DNA of 64,000 nucleotides, taken from NCBI RefSeq assembly GCF_018417635.1, contig NZ_CP071007.1, positions 1,674,501 to 1,738,500 of the forward strand, written 5' to 3'. Shown piece after piece: positions 36,046 through 45,563 of this stretch. Source of the stretch: Pseudomonas sp. SORT22. Lineage in GTDB: Bacteria > Pseudomonadota > Gammaproteobacteria > Pseudomonadales > Pseudomonadaceae. Position numbers and translations under genes: made by a program. Under the pieces are notes generated by a model, which was given only the letters and a program-made list of their open reading frames with translations, was not told the DNA's origin and did no database searches. Each line of letters begins with the position of its first letter. Within the stretch, counting starts at the first letter, position 1.

Positions 36046-37207
36046 CGCCTGCCAGCGCAGGCAGAGCGAGCGCCTTGTGGCTGCGTGCCAGGGCCAGGCC
36101 CACCAGCAGGCAGCCAACCACTAACACCAGGCCGAACACCAGCAGGGCATTACCCGGGCCGAGGCGATCGACCAGCAGCCCGGTAAGGATGACTGGCAGG
36201 CTGAAGCCCATGTAGGCCAACAGGAAGAAGCCTGCGCTGGCGCGGGTTTTTTCCTCGCCCGCCAGGGTGTTCACCGCTGACAGCCCGCCCAGGTAAATAA
36301 AGCCATAACAGGCACTGCTGGCGGCGATGGTGCCCAGCAGCACTGCCGCCAGCGCGCCGCTGTCGGCGCCCCAGGCCAGCAGCGCGTAGCTGCAGGGCAA
36401 GATCACCAGGCCAATGGCCGTGGCCCGCACCGGCGCCAGGCGCTTGGCCAGGGGCTGGAACAACAACCCGCAACTGATCACGCAAAAGGTCGAGAACCCC
36501 GACCAGTTGGCCAGGCCATGCTGTTTGAGGATCGACGGCAGCAAGGCAATCACCAGGCCGACACAGGCCCAGGCCAGCAGAATTGCCAAACCGTAGGGCA
36601 GGCTGCCGGCCGGGTAGCAGGGCAGGCGCAACAGCGCGGCAGGTGGGGCCAGGCGCCGGTCGGGCAATTGCCATACCGCCAGCATCGCCAGGCAGGCCAG
36701 CGCCAGGTGCAGGTGGAAGCTGCCCGGGGTCAGGCTTGGGCCACTGAGCAGGAACAGGCTGGTCAGCGCCGCGCCGAGGCCAAAGCCCAGCGAAGTGCTG
36801 GCGGTGACCCAGGTGGCGGCATGGCGGTTGTCGCCGCCGTGCATCAGTTCGCCCATGTAGGCAGTGCCGGTGGCCGACGCCAGCGCAGTGCCGATGCCCA
36901 GCAGCAGGCGCGCCAGGCCCAGGGTCTTTAGCCCCGGCGCCAAGAGCATGAGCAAGGTGGCAAGCATCGACAGGGCCAGGGCGATGAGGATCAGCGGCCG
37001 CCGCCCGACCCGGTCGGCCAAGCCACCGAGCAACAGCAGTACCGGGATTACCCCCAGCACATACCCGCAGAAGGCCATGGCCGTGGCCCCGGCGCCCTCA
37101 CCGGAAAGCTCGGCGTAAGCGGTGTACAGCGGTGCCTGCAGGTTGACCGCAAAGGTGATCAGGCACAGGGCGAAGGCCAGGAGGGCTGGGTGGCGCGGGG
37201 TGGGCAT
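36038..37207 (-). CDS. MFS transporter, divergent from a MocR-type regulator
   Basis: A 389-residue carrier with 12 hydrophobic segments. The MFS loop motif GGLADRVGRRP is near residues 62-72 and the family-typical GIGTALASATGTAYMGEL lies near 99-117. AAGGAG lies seven bases upstream of the start at 37207. The gene starts 113 bases from the divergent regulator at 37321, so it is likely to be its target. The substrate is unknown; an efflux role is likely from the 12-segment drug-transporter-like layout. Confidence 0.88.
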   Translation of the reverse strand: MPTPRHPALLAFALCLITFAVNLQAPLYTAYAELSGEGAGATAMAFCGYVLGVIPVLLLLGGLADRVGRRPLILIALALSMLATLLMLLAPGLKTLGLARLLLGIGTALASATGTAYMGELMHGGDNRHAATWVTASTSLGFGLGAALTSLFLLSGPSLTPGSFHLHLALACLAMLAVWQLPDRRLAPPAALLRLPCYPAGSLPYGLAILLAWACVGLVIALLPSILKQHGLANWSGFSTFCVISCGLLFQPLAKRLAPVRATAIGLVILPCSYALLAWGADSGALAAVLLGTIAASSACYGFIYLGGLSAVNTLAGEEKTRASAGFFLLAYMGFSLPVILTGLLVDRLGPGNALLVFGLVLVVGCLLVGLALARSHKALALPALAGVK

Positions 37208-37320
37208 GGTTCGGCTCCTTGTCGATGGGCCGACTATCCGGTGATCGCCTGGGCGTCACAAGGCACACTGGCGAGGGTTTTGTGGTTAACTGTTCGGATA
37301 AAATCAGCGAACACTTTGCC

Positions 37321-38718
37321 ATGCACCTGAGCCTCGATCGCCACTCCTCCCGCCCGCTCGTGCAGCAACTGAGTGAGCAATTGCAGGCCTGGATCGAACA
37401 CCAGCGCCTGCGCCCGGGTAGCCGCTTGCCGTCGATTCGCCAACTGGCCCGCGAGCAGGGTGTCAGCCAGTCCTGCGTGATCGAAGCCTACGACCGGTTG
37501 GTGGCGGCGGGCTGGCTGCAGGCGCGCCATGGCGCCGGATTCTTCGTCGCCGAACAGCGCCTGCAGGCGTCGCTGGTTGATCAGCCGATCCATGACGAGG
37601 CCTTCGACAGCCGCTGGCAGCAGTTCACCGATGACCCCGGCGAGTTGCTCAAGCTCTGCTGTGGCTGGGTACCTTCCAGCTGGCGCGCTACCGAAGCCAT
37701 TGCCCAGGCGCTGCGCCAGGTCAGCCGCGGCGCGGTCGAGGACTTGATCGACTATTGCCCGCCGCTGGGCTTGGCCAGCCTGCGTACCCAGCTGCACAAG
37801 GGCCTGGGGCAGATCGGCATCGACGCCGCGCCCGAGCAGATCCTCACCACCCAGGGCGCCAGCCATGCCCTCGATTTGCTGGTGCGCACGTTGCTCAAGC
37901 CCGGCGACAAGGTGCTGGTGGAAAGCCCGGGCTACTACAACCTCTACAGCCTGTTGCGCCAGCATCACGTCGACATGCTCGAAGTGCCGCGTACCCCGCA
38001 GGGGCCTGATCTGCAGGTGCTGGAGGCGCTGCTCAAGCAGCACCGGCCACGTTGCCTGTACATCAACAGCCTGTACCAGAACCCCACCGGCAGCAGCCTG
38101 TCGCCCAAGGTCGCCTATCGCTTGCTGGAGCTGGCACGCGAACATGACCTGCTGATCATCGAGGACGACATCTACGCGGACTTTCAGGACGGTGCGGTGA
38201 CGCGTCTGGCAACCCTGGACGCTGAACAGCGGGTGATTTACCTGGCGAGCTTTTCCAAGACCCTGAGCAGTTCGCTGCGGGTTGGCTACCTGGTGGCCAG
38301 GGCGGAACTGGTTGCGCGCCTGGCGGAATTGAAAATGGTCAGTGGCCTGGGGACTTCGCGGTTTACCGAGCAGGTGGTGGCGCAAATGCTCGGCAACGGC
38401 AGCTACCGCAAAAGCACGGCGCGTCTGCGCCTGCGCCTGGCCCAGCACATGGCCAAGGCGCTGGGCCAACTGGAGGCCTATGGCTGGGAGGTGTTTACCG
38501 AGCCCTATGGCGGCATGTTTGTCTGGGCGCGCTGCCCGGGACGCAGTTTTGCCGAGCTCAGCCGCGAGGCCCAGGCCTGTTCGGTGCTGTTGGCGCCGGG
38601 CAGTGCCTTTGATCCCCAGGGCGCTGCCTGTGACTGGCTGCGGATTAATGTCGCCTATGCCCAGGACCAGCGCGCGCAGGCGTTCTTTCAGCGCGCCGGA
38701 CGACCTCGGCAGTCCTGA
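37321..38718 (+). CDS. MocR/PdxR-type regulator with aminotransferase domain
   Basis: A fusion protein of 465 residues: a GntR winged-helix domain (about 8-78, RLPSIRQLAREQGVSQSCVI) joined to a fold-type I aminotransferase domain (about 110-460). The PLP lysine is Lys313 in SFSKTLSS and the PLP Asp lies in IIEDDIYADF. Such regulators sense PLP or an amino-compound and act as activators or repressors. The ATG at 37321 is chosen; upstream frame to 37219 would run into the shared promoter region. The pair with the MFS gene suggests control of export or uptake of a small amino compound. Confidence 0.93.
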   Translation: MHLSLDRHSSRPLVQQLSEQLQAWIEHQRLRPGSRLPSIRQLAREQGVSQSCVIEAYDRLVAAGWLQARHGAGFFVAEQRLQASLVDQPIHDEAFDSRWQQFTDDPGELLKLCCGWVPSSWRATEAIAQALRQVSRGAVEDLIDYCPPLGLASLRTQLHKGLGQIGIDAAPEQILTTQGASHALDLLVRTLLKPGDKVLVESPGYYNLYSLLRQHHVDMLEVPRTPQGPDLQVLEALLKQHRPRCLYINSLYQNPTGSSLSPKVAYRLLELAREHDLLIIEDDIYADFQDGAVTRLATLDAEQRVIYLASFSKTLSSSLRVGYLVARAELVARLAELKMVSGLGTSRFTEQVVAQMLGNGSYRKSTARLRLRLAQHMAKALGQLEAYGWEVFTEPYGGMFVWARCPGRSFAELSREAQACSVLLAPGSAFDPQGAACDWLRINVAYAQDQRAQAFFQRAGRPRQS

Positions 38719-38833
38719 AAACGACGCAACTGTAGCTTTTTGCCATTATTCCGACGCCGGGATCTTGTGCCGCTGGCCGTGCCATTGCCACTCTTGAGGC
38801 TTGATGCATTTGCGGGCAGCAGGGGGTAGTGCG

Positions 38834-40774
38834 ATGAGTTCGGCCAAGCGTGGTTTTTTCGCCAACCTGGGCATGGCCCGCAAACTCGGGCTGGGCTTTG
38901 CCCTGGTGCTACTGCTGACGGCGGTGGTGGCGGCAGCGGGGGTTGCCGCCCTGCACGGCGTCGGGCAGCGCTTCGATGGCTTGAAGCAGATGGCGGCGCT
39001 CAATACCGCGCTGCTCGATACCCGCTTGCAGGAACAGGCATTCGCCCTGCGCTCCGATCCCAAGTCGGTAGACGCGGTGCACCAGCGCCTCGAGGCCCTG
39101 CAAGAGCAAGCCCGGACGCTGGTGCAACTGAGCGGCGTCGAACAGGCGCTGAACGACTACCGCCAGGCCTTTGACCAGTTCGTCGAACTGACCCAGGCCA
39201 AGGAGCTGGCGCTGGACATGGCCAGCTGGTCGGTCTCAAGCGTGGCCAACAACCTGGATGTGCTGCAGTCCGGGCTCGCCGATGACGGCACCTATACCCT
39301 GAAGGACACCCAGGGCCAGCAGGGCGCCGAGTTCGTCGAGCAAGCCGGGCAGGTGGCACAAGTCGCACGGCTGATGCTGCAGGCCATGGACGAAGCGCGC
39401 GTGCGTCTTGAGCAGAATCGCAAGGGCGCCGACGATGCCCGCCAGGGCCGCATCGAACAGACCGAGCAGGCAGCAGCACTGGTCGAGCAATTGAAAACCG
39501 CGGTGACCGACGCTGGCTATCAGACCGTGCTCGGCGAGGTCAGCACGCACATCGCCAGTTTCACTGAAAAACTTGCTGAATACACCGACCTGCTTGGCCG
39601 TGAGCAGCAGCTCAAGGAGCAATTGCAAGCGCGTGCCGAACAGGTCACCCGCCAGGTCGACCAGGCCCGGCTCGCTGAAGACCAGGCCATGCAAGGCGAG
39701 CTGCAGCGCAATGCCGTGCTGATCCTTGGCGCTGCGCTGTTGGCGCTGTTGGTCGGGGTGCTGGCGGCCTGGCTGATCACCCGTGCGGTGGTCGGGCCGT
39801 TGCGCCAGGTGATGGGCCGCGCCCAGCAGATAGCCGCCGGTGACCTGCGTGGTGAAATCAGTATCGATCGGCGTGATGAGGTCGGTCAGCTGATGCTGGC
39901 CATGCAGCAGATGGGCTCGGGCTTGAGCGCCATCGTCAGTGGCCTGCAAAACGGTATCGAGCAATTGGCGAGCAATGCTCAGTCGCTGTCGGCGGTTACC
40001 GAGCAAACCAATCGCGAGGTCAACAGCCAAAAGGATGAGACCGAGCAGGTGGCTACCGCCATGCAGCAGATGACCGCTACCGTGCATGATGTTGCGCGCA
40101 ACGCCGAAGAGGCTGCCCTGGCGGCGCAAACGGCGGACGACAAGGTCGAGAGCGGTCAGCAGGTGGTGCGCCAGAGCATGCAGCGCATCGAGCAACTGGC
40201 GAGCTCTGCTGAATCAGCCAGCCAGAGCATCGACAACCTCAGCAGCGAAGTGCAGAACATCGGCCAGGTGCTGGAAGTGATCAAGAGCGTCGCCGAGCAG
40301 ACCAACCTGCTGGCGCTCAACGCCGCCATCGAGGCCGCGCGGGCCGGCGAGCAGGGCCGCGGTTTTGCCGTGGTCGCCGACGAGGTGCGGGCACTGGCCC
40401 GGCGTACCCAGCAATCGACCGAGGAGATCGAGCGCCTGGTCAGCAGCTTGCGCAGCGGTGCCCAGGCCTCGGTGGCGCAGATCCAGGGCAGTGCCGAGCT
40501 GGTCAAGCTGGCCGTCAGCGATGCCCTGCACACCGAAAGCGCCCTGGGCAGCATCGCTGCGGCGGTGTCGTTGATCCAGCAGATGAACCAGCAGATTGCC
40601 GCAGCGGCGCAGCAGCAGAGCTCGGTAGCCGAGGAGATCAACCGCAGCGTCACCCAGATCCGCAGCAGCGCCGATCAGTCGGCGCTGGCCATGCAGGGCA
40701 ACGCCAGCTCAAGTATCGAGCTGGCGCAGTTGGGCAATGACTTGAAGGGGATGGTCGGGCATTTTCGTCTGTAG
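38834..40774 (+). CDS. Methyl-accepting chemotaxis protein
   Basis: A 646-residue chemoreceptor. A short N terminus and first membrane segment (about 15-40) precede a mostly helical periplasmic sensor domain (about 45-295), a second membrane segment (about 296-320), a HAMP domain, and the cytoplasmic signalling helices, with the hairpin tip [20 protein letters not shown] then [14 protein letters not shown]. No C-terminal NWETF-type pentapeptide for CheR tethering is visible. The ATG at 38834 follows AGGGGG at 38821-38826. The ligand is unknown. The sensor domain is helical and of the length of the HBM group, but I cannot confirm this. Confidence 0.93.
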   Translation: MSSAKRGFFANLGMARKLGLGFALVLLLTAVVAAAGVAALHGVGQRFDGLKQMAALNTALLDTRLQEQAFALRSDPKSVDAVHQRLEALQEQARTLVQLSGVEQALNDYRQAFDQFVELTQAKELALDMASWSVSSVANNLDVLQSGLADDGTYTLKDTQGQQGAEFVEQAGQVAQVARLMLQAMDEARVRLEQNRKGADDARQGRIEQTEQAAALVEQLKTAVTDAGYQTVLGEVSTHIASFTEKLAEYTDLLGREQQLKEQLQARAEQVTRQVDQARLAEDQAMQGELQRNAVLILGAALLALLVGVLAAWLITRAVVGPLRQVMGRAQQIAAGDLRGEISIDRRDEVGQLMLAMQQMGSGLSAIVSGLQNGIEQLASNAQSLSAVTEQTNREVNSQKDETEQVATAMQQMTATVHDVARNAEEAALAAQTADDKVESGQQVVRQSMQRIEQLASSAESASQSIDNLSSEVQNIGQVLEVIKSVAEQTNLLALNAAIEAARAGEQGRGFAVVADEVRALARRTQQSTEEIERLVSSLRSGAQASVAQIQGSAELVKLAVSDALHTESALGSIAAAVSLIQQMNQQIAAAAQQQSSVAEEINRSVTQIRSSADQSALAMQGNASSSIELAQLGNDLKGMVGHFRL

Positions 40775-40791
40775 CAGCGGCGTCCCTACGA

Positions 40792-41979
40792 CTATTTACG
40801 CCAGTTGAGAATCATCAAGGTCAGCACCCCGGCGACGATCCCCCAGAATGCCGAACCGATCGAGAACAGGGTAAAGCCAGAGGCGGTGACCATGAAGGTG
40901 ATCAGCGCCGCCTCGCGCTCCCTGGCCTCGTTCATCGCCACGGTCAGGCCATTCATGATCGAGCCGAACAATGCCAGGGCGGCAATCGACAGCACCAGCT
41001 CCTTGGGCAGGGCGGCGAACAGCGCCGCCAGGGTGGCGCCGAAGACCCCGGCGATGCCGTAGAAAATCCCGCACCAGACGGCCGCGGTGTAGCGTTTGCT
41101 GGGGTCTTCATGGGCATGCGGGCCGGTGCAGATCGCTGCACTGATGGCGGCCAGGTTGACGCCGTGGGAGCCGAACGGTGCCAGCAGCAATGAAGCCAGG
41201 CCGGTCACCGTGATCAACGGCGAGGCCGGCACCTGGTAGCCATCGGCGCGTAGCACGGCGACACCGGGCATGTTCTGCGAGGTCATGGCCACCACGAACA
41301 GCGGAATGCCGATGCTGATGGTCGCCGCCAGAGAGAAACTCGGCGTGGTCCACACCGGGGTGGCCACTTCCAGGCTGAAACCGCTGAAATCCAGCAGGCC
41401 CATGGCCCCGGACAGCACCGTGCCGACCACCAACGCTGCCAATACCGAGTAGCGCGGCGAAACGCGCTTGATCAACAGGTAGCTGAAGAACATGCCCAGC
41501 ACCAGCGCGGTCCGATGCTGGGCGGCAATGAAAATCTCGCTGCCGATCTTGAACAGGATCCCGGCCAGCAATGCCGAGGCCAGCGAGGCCGGAATGCGTT
41601 TGACCAGGCGCTCGAAACTGCCGGTCATGCCGCAGATCACCACCAGCACCGCGCAGGTGACATAGGCACCGATCGCTTCGCCGTAGCTGACCCCGCCCAG
41701 GCTGGTGATCAGCAGTGCCGCGCCGGGGGTCGACCAGGCGACAGTGATCGGGGTGCGATAGCGCAGCGACAGGCCGATACTGCACACCGCCATGCCGATC
41801 GACAGCGCCCAGATCCACGACGAGATCTGCCCCGTGGTCAAGCCGGCAGCCTGGCCGGCCTGGAACATCAGCACCAGGGAGCTGGTATAACCGGTGAGCA
41901 TGGCGATGAAGCCAGCCACCACCGCAGACGGCGAGGAGTCGGCCAAAGGGCGCAATTGCGCGGACGTGGCGTCGGGCAT
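40792..41979 (-). CDS. BenE-family benzoate/H+ symporter-like transporter
   Basis: A membrane protein of 395 residues with about 12 hydrophobic segments. Family marks are YTSSLVLMFQAG near residues 30-41, TPGAALL and GPHAHEDPSKRYTAA near 289-303. BenE proteins import benzoate, but only family membership is evident. AAGGA lies eight bases upstream of the chosen start at 41979. The frame extends to 42048, but that part is not family-like. It is divergent from the GST gene (148-base shared region), with no benzoate catabolic genes nearby. Confidence 0.9.
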   Translation of the reverse strand: MPDATSAQLRPLADSSPSAVVAGFIAMLTGYTSSLVLMFQAGQAAGLTTGQISSWIWALSIGMAVCSIGLSLRYRTPITVAWSTPGAALLITSLGGVSYGEAIGAYVTCAVLVVICGMTGSFERLVKRIPASLASALLAGILFKIGSEIFIAAQHRTALVLGMFFSYLLIKRVSPRYSVLAALVVGTVLSGAMGLLDFSGFSLEVATPVWTTPSFSLAATISIGIPLFVVAMTSQNMPGVAVLRADGYQVPASPLITVTGLASLLLAPFGSHGVNLAAISAAICTGPHAHEDPSKRYTAAVWCGIFYGIAGVFGATLAALFAALPKELVLSIAALALFGSIMNGLTVAMNEAREREAALITFMVTASGFTLFSIGSAFWGIVAGVLTLMILNWRK

Positions 41980-42126
41980 GGGGGCATTCCTTGTTCTGGA
42001 TGTAAGCAGTTTTTTCAGACTACCGTGCGTACTGTTGATCTTTGCCATACAGCAGGCATTGCAATTAGCCGTACAGTCGCCAACTATGGGCGCGGGTTCG
42101 ATTCAGCATTACGAAGAGGGGGAGCG

Positions 42127-42729
42127 ATGTACAAGGTTTACGGCGACTACCAGTCGGGCAACTGCTACAAGATCAAGCTCATGTTGCACCTGCTCGACCT
42201 GCCTTATGAATGGCATTCGGTGGATATCCTCAAGGGCGAGACGGAAACCCCTGAGTTCCTGACCATGAACCCCAATGGCAAGGTGCCGGTGCTGGAACTC
42301 GAGGATGGCACCTACCTGTGGGAGTCCAACGCGATTCTCAACTTCCTCGCCGATGGTAGCGAGTTCCTGCCCACCGAACCGCGCTTGCGCACCCAGGTGC
42401 TGCAATGGCAGTTCTTCGAGCAGTACAGCCATGAGCCGTACATCGCCGTGGCACGCTTCATCCAGTTTTACCTGGGGTTGCCGCAAGAGCGGCTGGAGGA
42501 GTACAAGACCCTGCACAAGGGCGGCTACAAGGCCCTGCGGGTGATGGAGAAGCAACTGCAGCTAACGCCTTACCTGGTGGGTGATCGCTATTCGATCGCC
42601 GACGTCGCGCTGTACGCCTACACCCATGTCGCCCACCAGGGCGGCTTTGACCTCGACGGCTACCCTGGCATCCAGGCATGGCTGGAGCGTGTGGCCAGCC
42701 ATCCCCGTCATGTGACCATGCTCGGTTGA
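42127..42729 (+). CDS. Glutathione S-transferase
   Basis: A 200-residue GST. The thioredoxin-like N-terminal domain (about 1-78) includes NPNGKVPVLELEDG and ESNAIL, which bind glutathione, and the all-helical C-terminal domain contains DRYSIADVALYAY. GGAG lies two bases before the ATG region at 42121-42124, so the site is close. The long in-frame upstream extension to 41515 has no family support. It ends 4 bases before the convergent glutaredoxin gene. Confidence 0.93.
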   Translation: MYKVYGDYQSGNCYKIKLMLHLLDLPYEWHSVDILKGETETPEFLTMNPNGKVPVLELEDGTYLWESNAILNFLADGSEFLPTEPRLRTQVLQWQFFEQYSHEPYIAVARFIQFYLGLPQERLEEYKTLHKGGYKALRVMEKQLQLTPYLVGDRYSIADVALYAYTHVAHQGGFDLDGYPGIQAWLERVASHPRHVTMLG

Positions 42730-42733
42730 GCGA

Positions 42734-43102
42734 TCAGGCGGCAAAACGCTTGTTGAGGTAGTCGATGATCACCTTGGATTCATACATCCAGGTGGTCTTG
42801 CCGTCTTCCTCGATACGCAGGCACGGCACCTTGATCTTGCCGCCTTCGGCAAGCAGGGCCTGGCGATCCTGTTGGTTGTTCTTGGCATCGCGCAGTGCCA
42901 CCGGCACGTTCAGGCGGTGCAGGGTGCGGCGGGTTTTCACGCAGAACGGGCAGGCATGAAACTGGTACAGGCTCAGGCCCTTGGCCTGTTGCTCGACCAG
43001 GGCCTGGGCGGCCGGGTCGCGCTTGAGCTTGGCCGGGCGGCTGATCCAGTCACCGAACACAATCAACTGGCCGAGGCCCACACGCAGTGCTTTGACGATC
43101 AT
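42734..43102 (-). CDS. Glutaredoxin-like protein with CPFC motif
   Basis: A 122-residue protein. An N-terminal extension of about 40 residues (MIVKALRVGLGQLIVFGDW) precedes a glutaredoxin fold with the dithiol Cys51-Pro-Phe-Cys54, then KVPCLRIEEDG (cis-Pro) and ESKVIIDYL. It may reduce disulfides or act with glutathione. GGAG is six bases upstream of the start at 43102. It lies downstream of folE on the same strand, separated by a terminator. Confidence 0.88.
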   Translation of the reverse strand: MIVKALRVGLGQLIVFGDWISRPAKLKRDPAAQALVEQQAKGLSLYQFHACPFCVKTRRTLHRLNVPVALRDAKNNQQDRQALLAEGGKIKVPCLRIEEDGKTTWMYESKVIIDYLNKRFAA

Positions 43103-43117
43103 GGCAACTCCAAAGGA

Positions 43118-43147
43118 TAAAAAAAGCCGACCACGAAAGGTCGGCTT
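43118..43147 (-). terminator. Rho-independent terminator between folE and the glutaredoxin gene
   Basis: AAGCCGACC (43124-43132) pairs with GGTCGGCTT (43139-43147) around a six-base loop. The A-run at 43118-43125 becomes a U-run on the - strand transcript, so it terminates folE. Confidence 0.92.
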
Positions 43148-43161
43148 GCAGTCTGGCCCGA

Positions 43162-43707
43162 TTACTTGATCAGGCTGAGAAACTCGCTGCGGGTCGCGGC
43201 GTTTTCGCGGAATTCGCCGAGCATCACCGAAGTGATCATGGTCGAGTTCTGTTTTTCCACACCGCGCATCATCATGCACATGTGTTTGGCCTCGATGACC
43301 ACGGCAACGCCCAGGGCGCCGGTGACCTGCTGGATCGCTTCGGCGACCTGGCGGCTGAGGTTTTCCTGAATCTGCAGGCGGCGTGCGTACATGTCGACGA
43401 TCCGCGCCACCTTCGACAGGCCCAGGACCTTGCCGTCAGGGATGTAGGCCACGTGGGCCTTGCCGATGAACGGCAGCATGTGGTGTTCGCACAGCGAGTA
43501 CAGCTCGATGTCCTTGACCAGGACCATTTCGCTGTTATCGGAGCTGAACAGGGCGCCGTTAGTCACTTCTTCCAGGGTTTGCTCATAACCGCGGCAAAGG
43601 TACTGCATGGCCTTCGCAGCCCGCTTGGGCGTGTCGAGCAGGCCCTCGCGGGAGACATCCTCGCCAAGCTGGCCAAGGATCGCGGTGTAGTTCTGTTCCA
43701 GGGACAT
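43162..43707 (-). CDS. folE: GTP cyclohydrolase I
   Basis: Catalyses the first step of tetrahydrofolate (and tetrahydropterin) synthesis from GTP. The 181-residue protein has the zinc ligands Cys73 and His76 (CEHHMLPF) and Cys143 (HMCMMMRG), and the [19 protein letters not shown] stretch (about 97-115). It is expressed from a start at 43707 and closed by the terminator at 43118. Pseudomonas often has more than one folE paralogue; this is a full-length, complete form. Confidence 0.96.
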   Translation of the reverse strand: MSLEQNYTAILGQLGEDVSREGLLDTPKRAAKAMQYLCRGYEQTLEEVTNGALFSSDNSEMVLVKDIELYSLCEHHMLPFIGKAHVAYIPDGKVLGLSKVARIVDMYARRLQIQENLSRQVAEAIQQVTGALGVAVVIEAKHMCMMMRGVEKQNSTMITSVMLGEFRENAATRSEFLSLIK

Positions 43708-43776
43708 GGATCTACCTGTGGGATTTATCGCAAACGCGAAGGGTACGGCGGCGACGGCGGCGCTGCAAGTACGGCG

Positions 43777-44334
43777 TTACTCGTCACGGCCTTCGAGCAT
43801 GGTTCGCTTGAGCATGACATACACCGCGCCAGTACCGCCATGGCGGGCCTGACATGAGGTAAAACCGAGCACTTGAGGGTGCTGGCGCAGCCAGGTGTTG
43901 ACGTGGCTCTTGATCATCGGTCGCTTGCCATCCAGGCGCACTGCCTTGCCGTGGGTGACGCGCACGCAGCGCACTTCGAAGCGGGTGGCTTCGGCAAGGA
44001 AGGCCCACAGGGTTTCCCGGGCCTTTTCGACGGTCATGCCGTGCAGGTCGAGGCTGCCTTCGAAGCCGATCTGGCCGAGCTTGAGCTTGCGCATCTGGCT
44101 TTCCTGGACGCCGTCACGGCTCCAGTGCAGATCGTCTTCGGGGCCGACATCAATCACAAACTGGTCCGACAGGCCATCGACCACGGTCTGGTCGCTACGG
44201 ACCGTCGCGGCCTGGCGCAGGCTTGCCAGTTTCTTGCGGTCGGCCTTGGGTTTGCCGACTTCGGCGCGATCATGGGTGATCGGCTTGACGCCGCGCATCT
44301 CGCTTTTGAACAGGGAAAAATCGTCGTCTTGCAT
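43777..44334 (-). CDS. Smr-domain protein
   Basis: A 185-residue protein with a charged N-terminal half (about 1-85) and a C-terminal Smr domain: LDLHGM at 95-100, then VTHGKAVR, and GTGAVYVMLKR near the end. Smr domains cut nicked or branched DNA or RNA; the stand-alone form resembles SmrA/SmrB. GGAGG lies six bases upstream of the start at 44334. It is 70 bases upstream of folE on the same strand. Confidence 0.92.
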   Translation of the reverse strand: MQDDDFSLFKSEMRGVKPITHDRAEVGKPKADRKKLASLRQAATVRSDQTVVDGLSDQFVIDVGPEDDLHWSRDGVQESQMRKLKLGQIGFEGSLDLHGMTVEKARETLWAFLAEATRFEVRCVRVTHGKAVRLDGKRPMIKSHVNTWLRQHPQVLGFTSCQARHGGTGAVYVMLKRTMLEGRDE

Positions 44335-44386
44335 GTAAGCCTCCGCCAGGGCGGCGTAGTTTACGCGACTCCCCCAAAGCGTGCAG

Positions 44387-44707
44387 TCAATCGTGTTTTT
44401 TCATCAGGTGCGGTGACAGGTTGAGCTCGCGGCTGCGGCGCAGGCGCAAGCGGCTGCGGCGCCAGAACCACACACCCAGGTACAGCAGCAACAGGCCAAG
44501 GCCCAGCAGGACGCTGGCGCCGGCCGGGTTGGCGTTGAGCTCGCCCAGAGCAGCGGGGTGGCCCAGCAGGCTGGCGGCGCCGGCCATGGCCAGCAGCACG
44601 CCGGCGGTTGCCAGCAACGCCGAAAACGCCGCCGCCAGGCGCATGCCCCAGTTACGGGGCGTGCGTGGGCGCAAGCGTTTGGCATCAAAACCATCGGATA
44701 TTTTCAT
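44387..44707 (-). CDS. Small membrane protein of unknown function
   Basis: A 106-residue protein with two membrane segments (about 22-48 and 64-84) separated by a short periplasmic loop, and an arginine-rich C-terminal tail (WRRSRLRLRRSRE). Nothing further is recognised. It lies upstream of the Smr gene on the same strand (52-base gap), so co-transcription is possible. Confidence 0.6.
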   Translation of the reverse strand: MKISDGFDAKRLRPRTPRNWGMRLAAAFSALLATAGVLLAMAGAASLLGHPAALGELNANPAGASVLLGLGLLLLYLGVWFWRRSRLRLRRSRELNLSPHLMKKHD

Positions 44708-44760
44708 TCCGATTTCCTCTATGGATATCCGGCGTTGGACCGAAAAGCCTTGAGGTGGTT

Positions 44761-44779
44761 CCGCCCGGCTGCCGGGCGG
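44761..44779 (-). terminator. GC-rich hairpin after the isochorismatase-like gene
   Basis: CCGCCCGGC (44761-44769) and GCCGGGCGG (44771-44779) form a nine-base-pair stem around a single T, just beyond the stop of the - strand gene at 44784. No U-run follows on either strand, so termination would be weak or Rho-assisted. Confidence 0.4.
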
Positions 44780-44783
44780 TCGC

Positions 44784-45374
44784 TCAGATCAGGCTGGTGG
44801 TTGGCGCCACGCAGGCAAAGTTGTCGGCCATGATCGCCATCTCGCTCTGCTGGATCTGCGCCGCCGGAATCACGCCGTCCTTGAACGGCAGGTCGCGGGT
44901 GGCGCAGGCATCCTCGATCAGGGTGCAGCGGTAGCCGTAGTCTTTGGCCCGGCGCACGGTGGTACTGACGCTGGAGTGGCTCATGAAGCCGCAGACGATC
45001 AGGTCCAGGTGCCCGTACTTTTGCAGGGTCTCGTGCAGGGTGGTGTTCTTGAAGGCATTGGGCATGCGCTTTTCGATGATCACTTCATCGCCCACAGGCT
45101 CCAGGCCCGGGATGAATTCGCCGCGTGGGCCCTGCGGGTCGAACATGCCGCCGACGGTACCCAGGTGACGCACGTGGATGATCGGGCGCCCGGCCTTGCG
45201 GGCCGCCTCGAGCATTTTAGCGATGTTGGCCACGGCCGCGTCCATGCCCGAGAGCGCCAGGGGACCGCTGAGGTACTCCTTTTGCGCATCGATAATCACC
45301 AGGCTGGCGTTGTTCAGCTTGGCCGGCGGATAGCCGCGGCCGCTGAGGTGGAACATCGTCGTTGGAACAGACAT
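44784..45374 (-). CDS. Isochorismatase-like hydrolase with Ser at the nucleophile position
   Basis: A 196-residue protein of the cysteine-hydrolase/isochorismatase superfamily. Asp29 (VIIDAQKEYL) and Lys102 (IEKRMPNAF) of the triad are present. At the place of the nucleophilic cysteine the protein reads GFMSHSSVSTTVRRA, with Ser135, so it probably is not a thiol-dependent amidase. EntB-type isochorismatases also lack the cysteine. AAGGAG lies six bases before the ATG at 45374; the preceding TTG at 45377 is not needed. Substrate unknown. Confidence 0.88.
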   Translation of the reverse strand: MSVPTTMFHLSGRGYPPAKLNNASLVIIDAQKEYLSGPLALSGMDAAVANIAKMLEAARKAGRPIIHVRHLGTVGGMFDPQGPRGEFIPGLEPVGDEVIIEKRMPNAFKNTTLHETLQKYGHLDLIVCGFMSHSSVSTTVRRAKDYGYRCTLIEDACATRDLPFKDGVIPAAQIQQSEMAIMADNFACVAPTTSLI

Positions 45375-45563
45375 CAAGGGCTCCTTTGGATAGGGCTTTT
45401 ACCCTATTGTCCCCTGCCTGAGCAGTTATGTGAATCGCTTCGCGTACAAGCAGCGTCGTTAGTGGCCTGCAGCCACCCTGGCGATATCCTTACAGGGTGT
45501 TTTTGCCGATCATTTCTTTTGCCGGGCTGTTAGAATCGCAGGTCGTCTTTCAAGGAGTCTGTT

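Noticed and set aside
41515..42126. In-frame N-terminal extension of the GST gene
   Set aside because: It overlaps the opposite-strand BenE gene and its promoter region, and the GST fold starts cleanly at the ATG at 42127.
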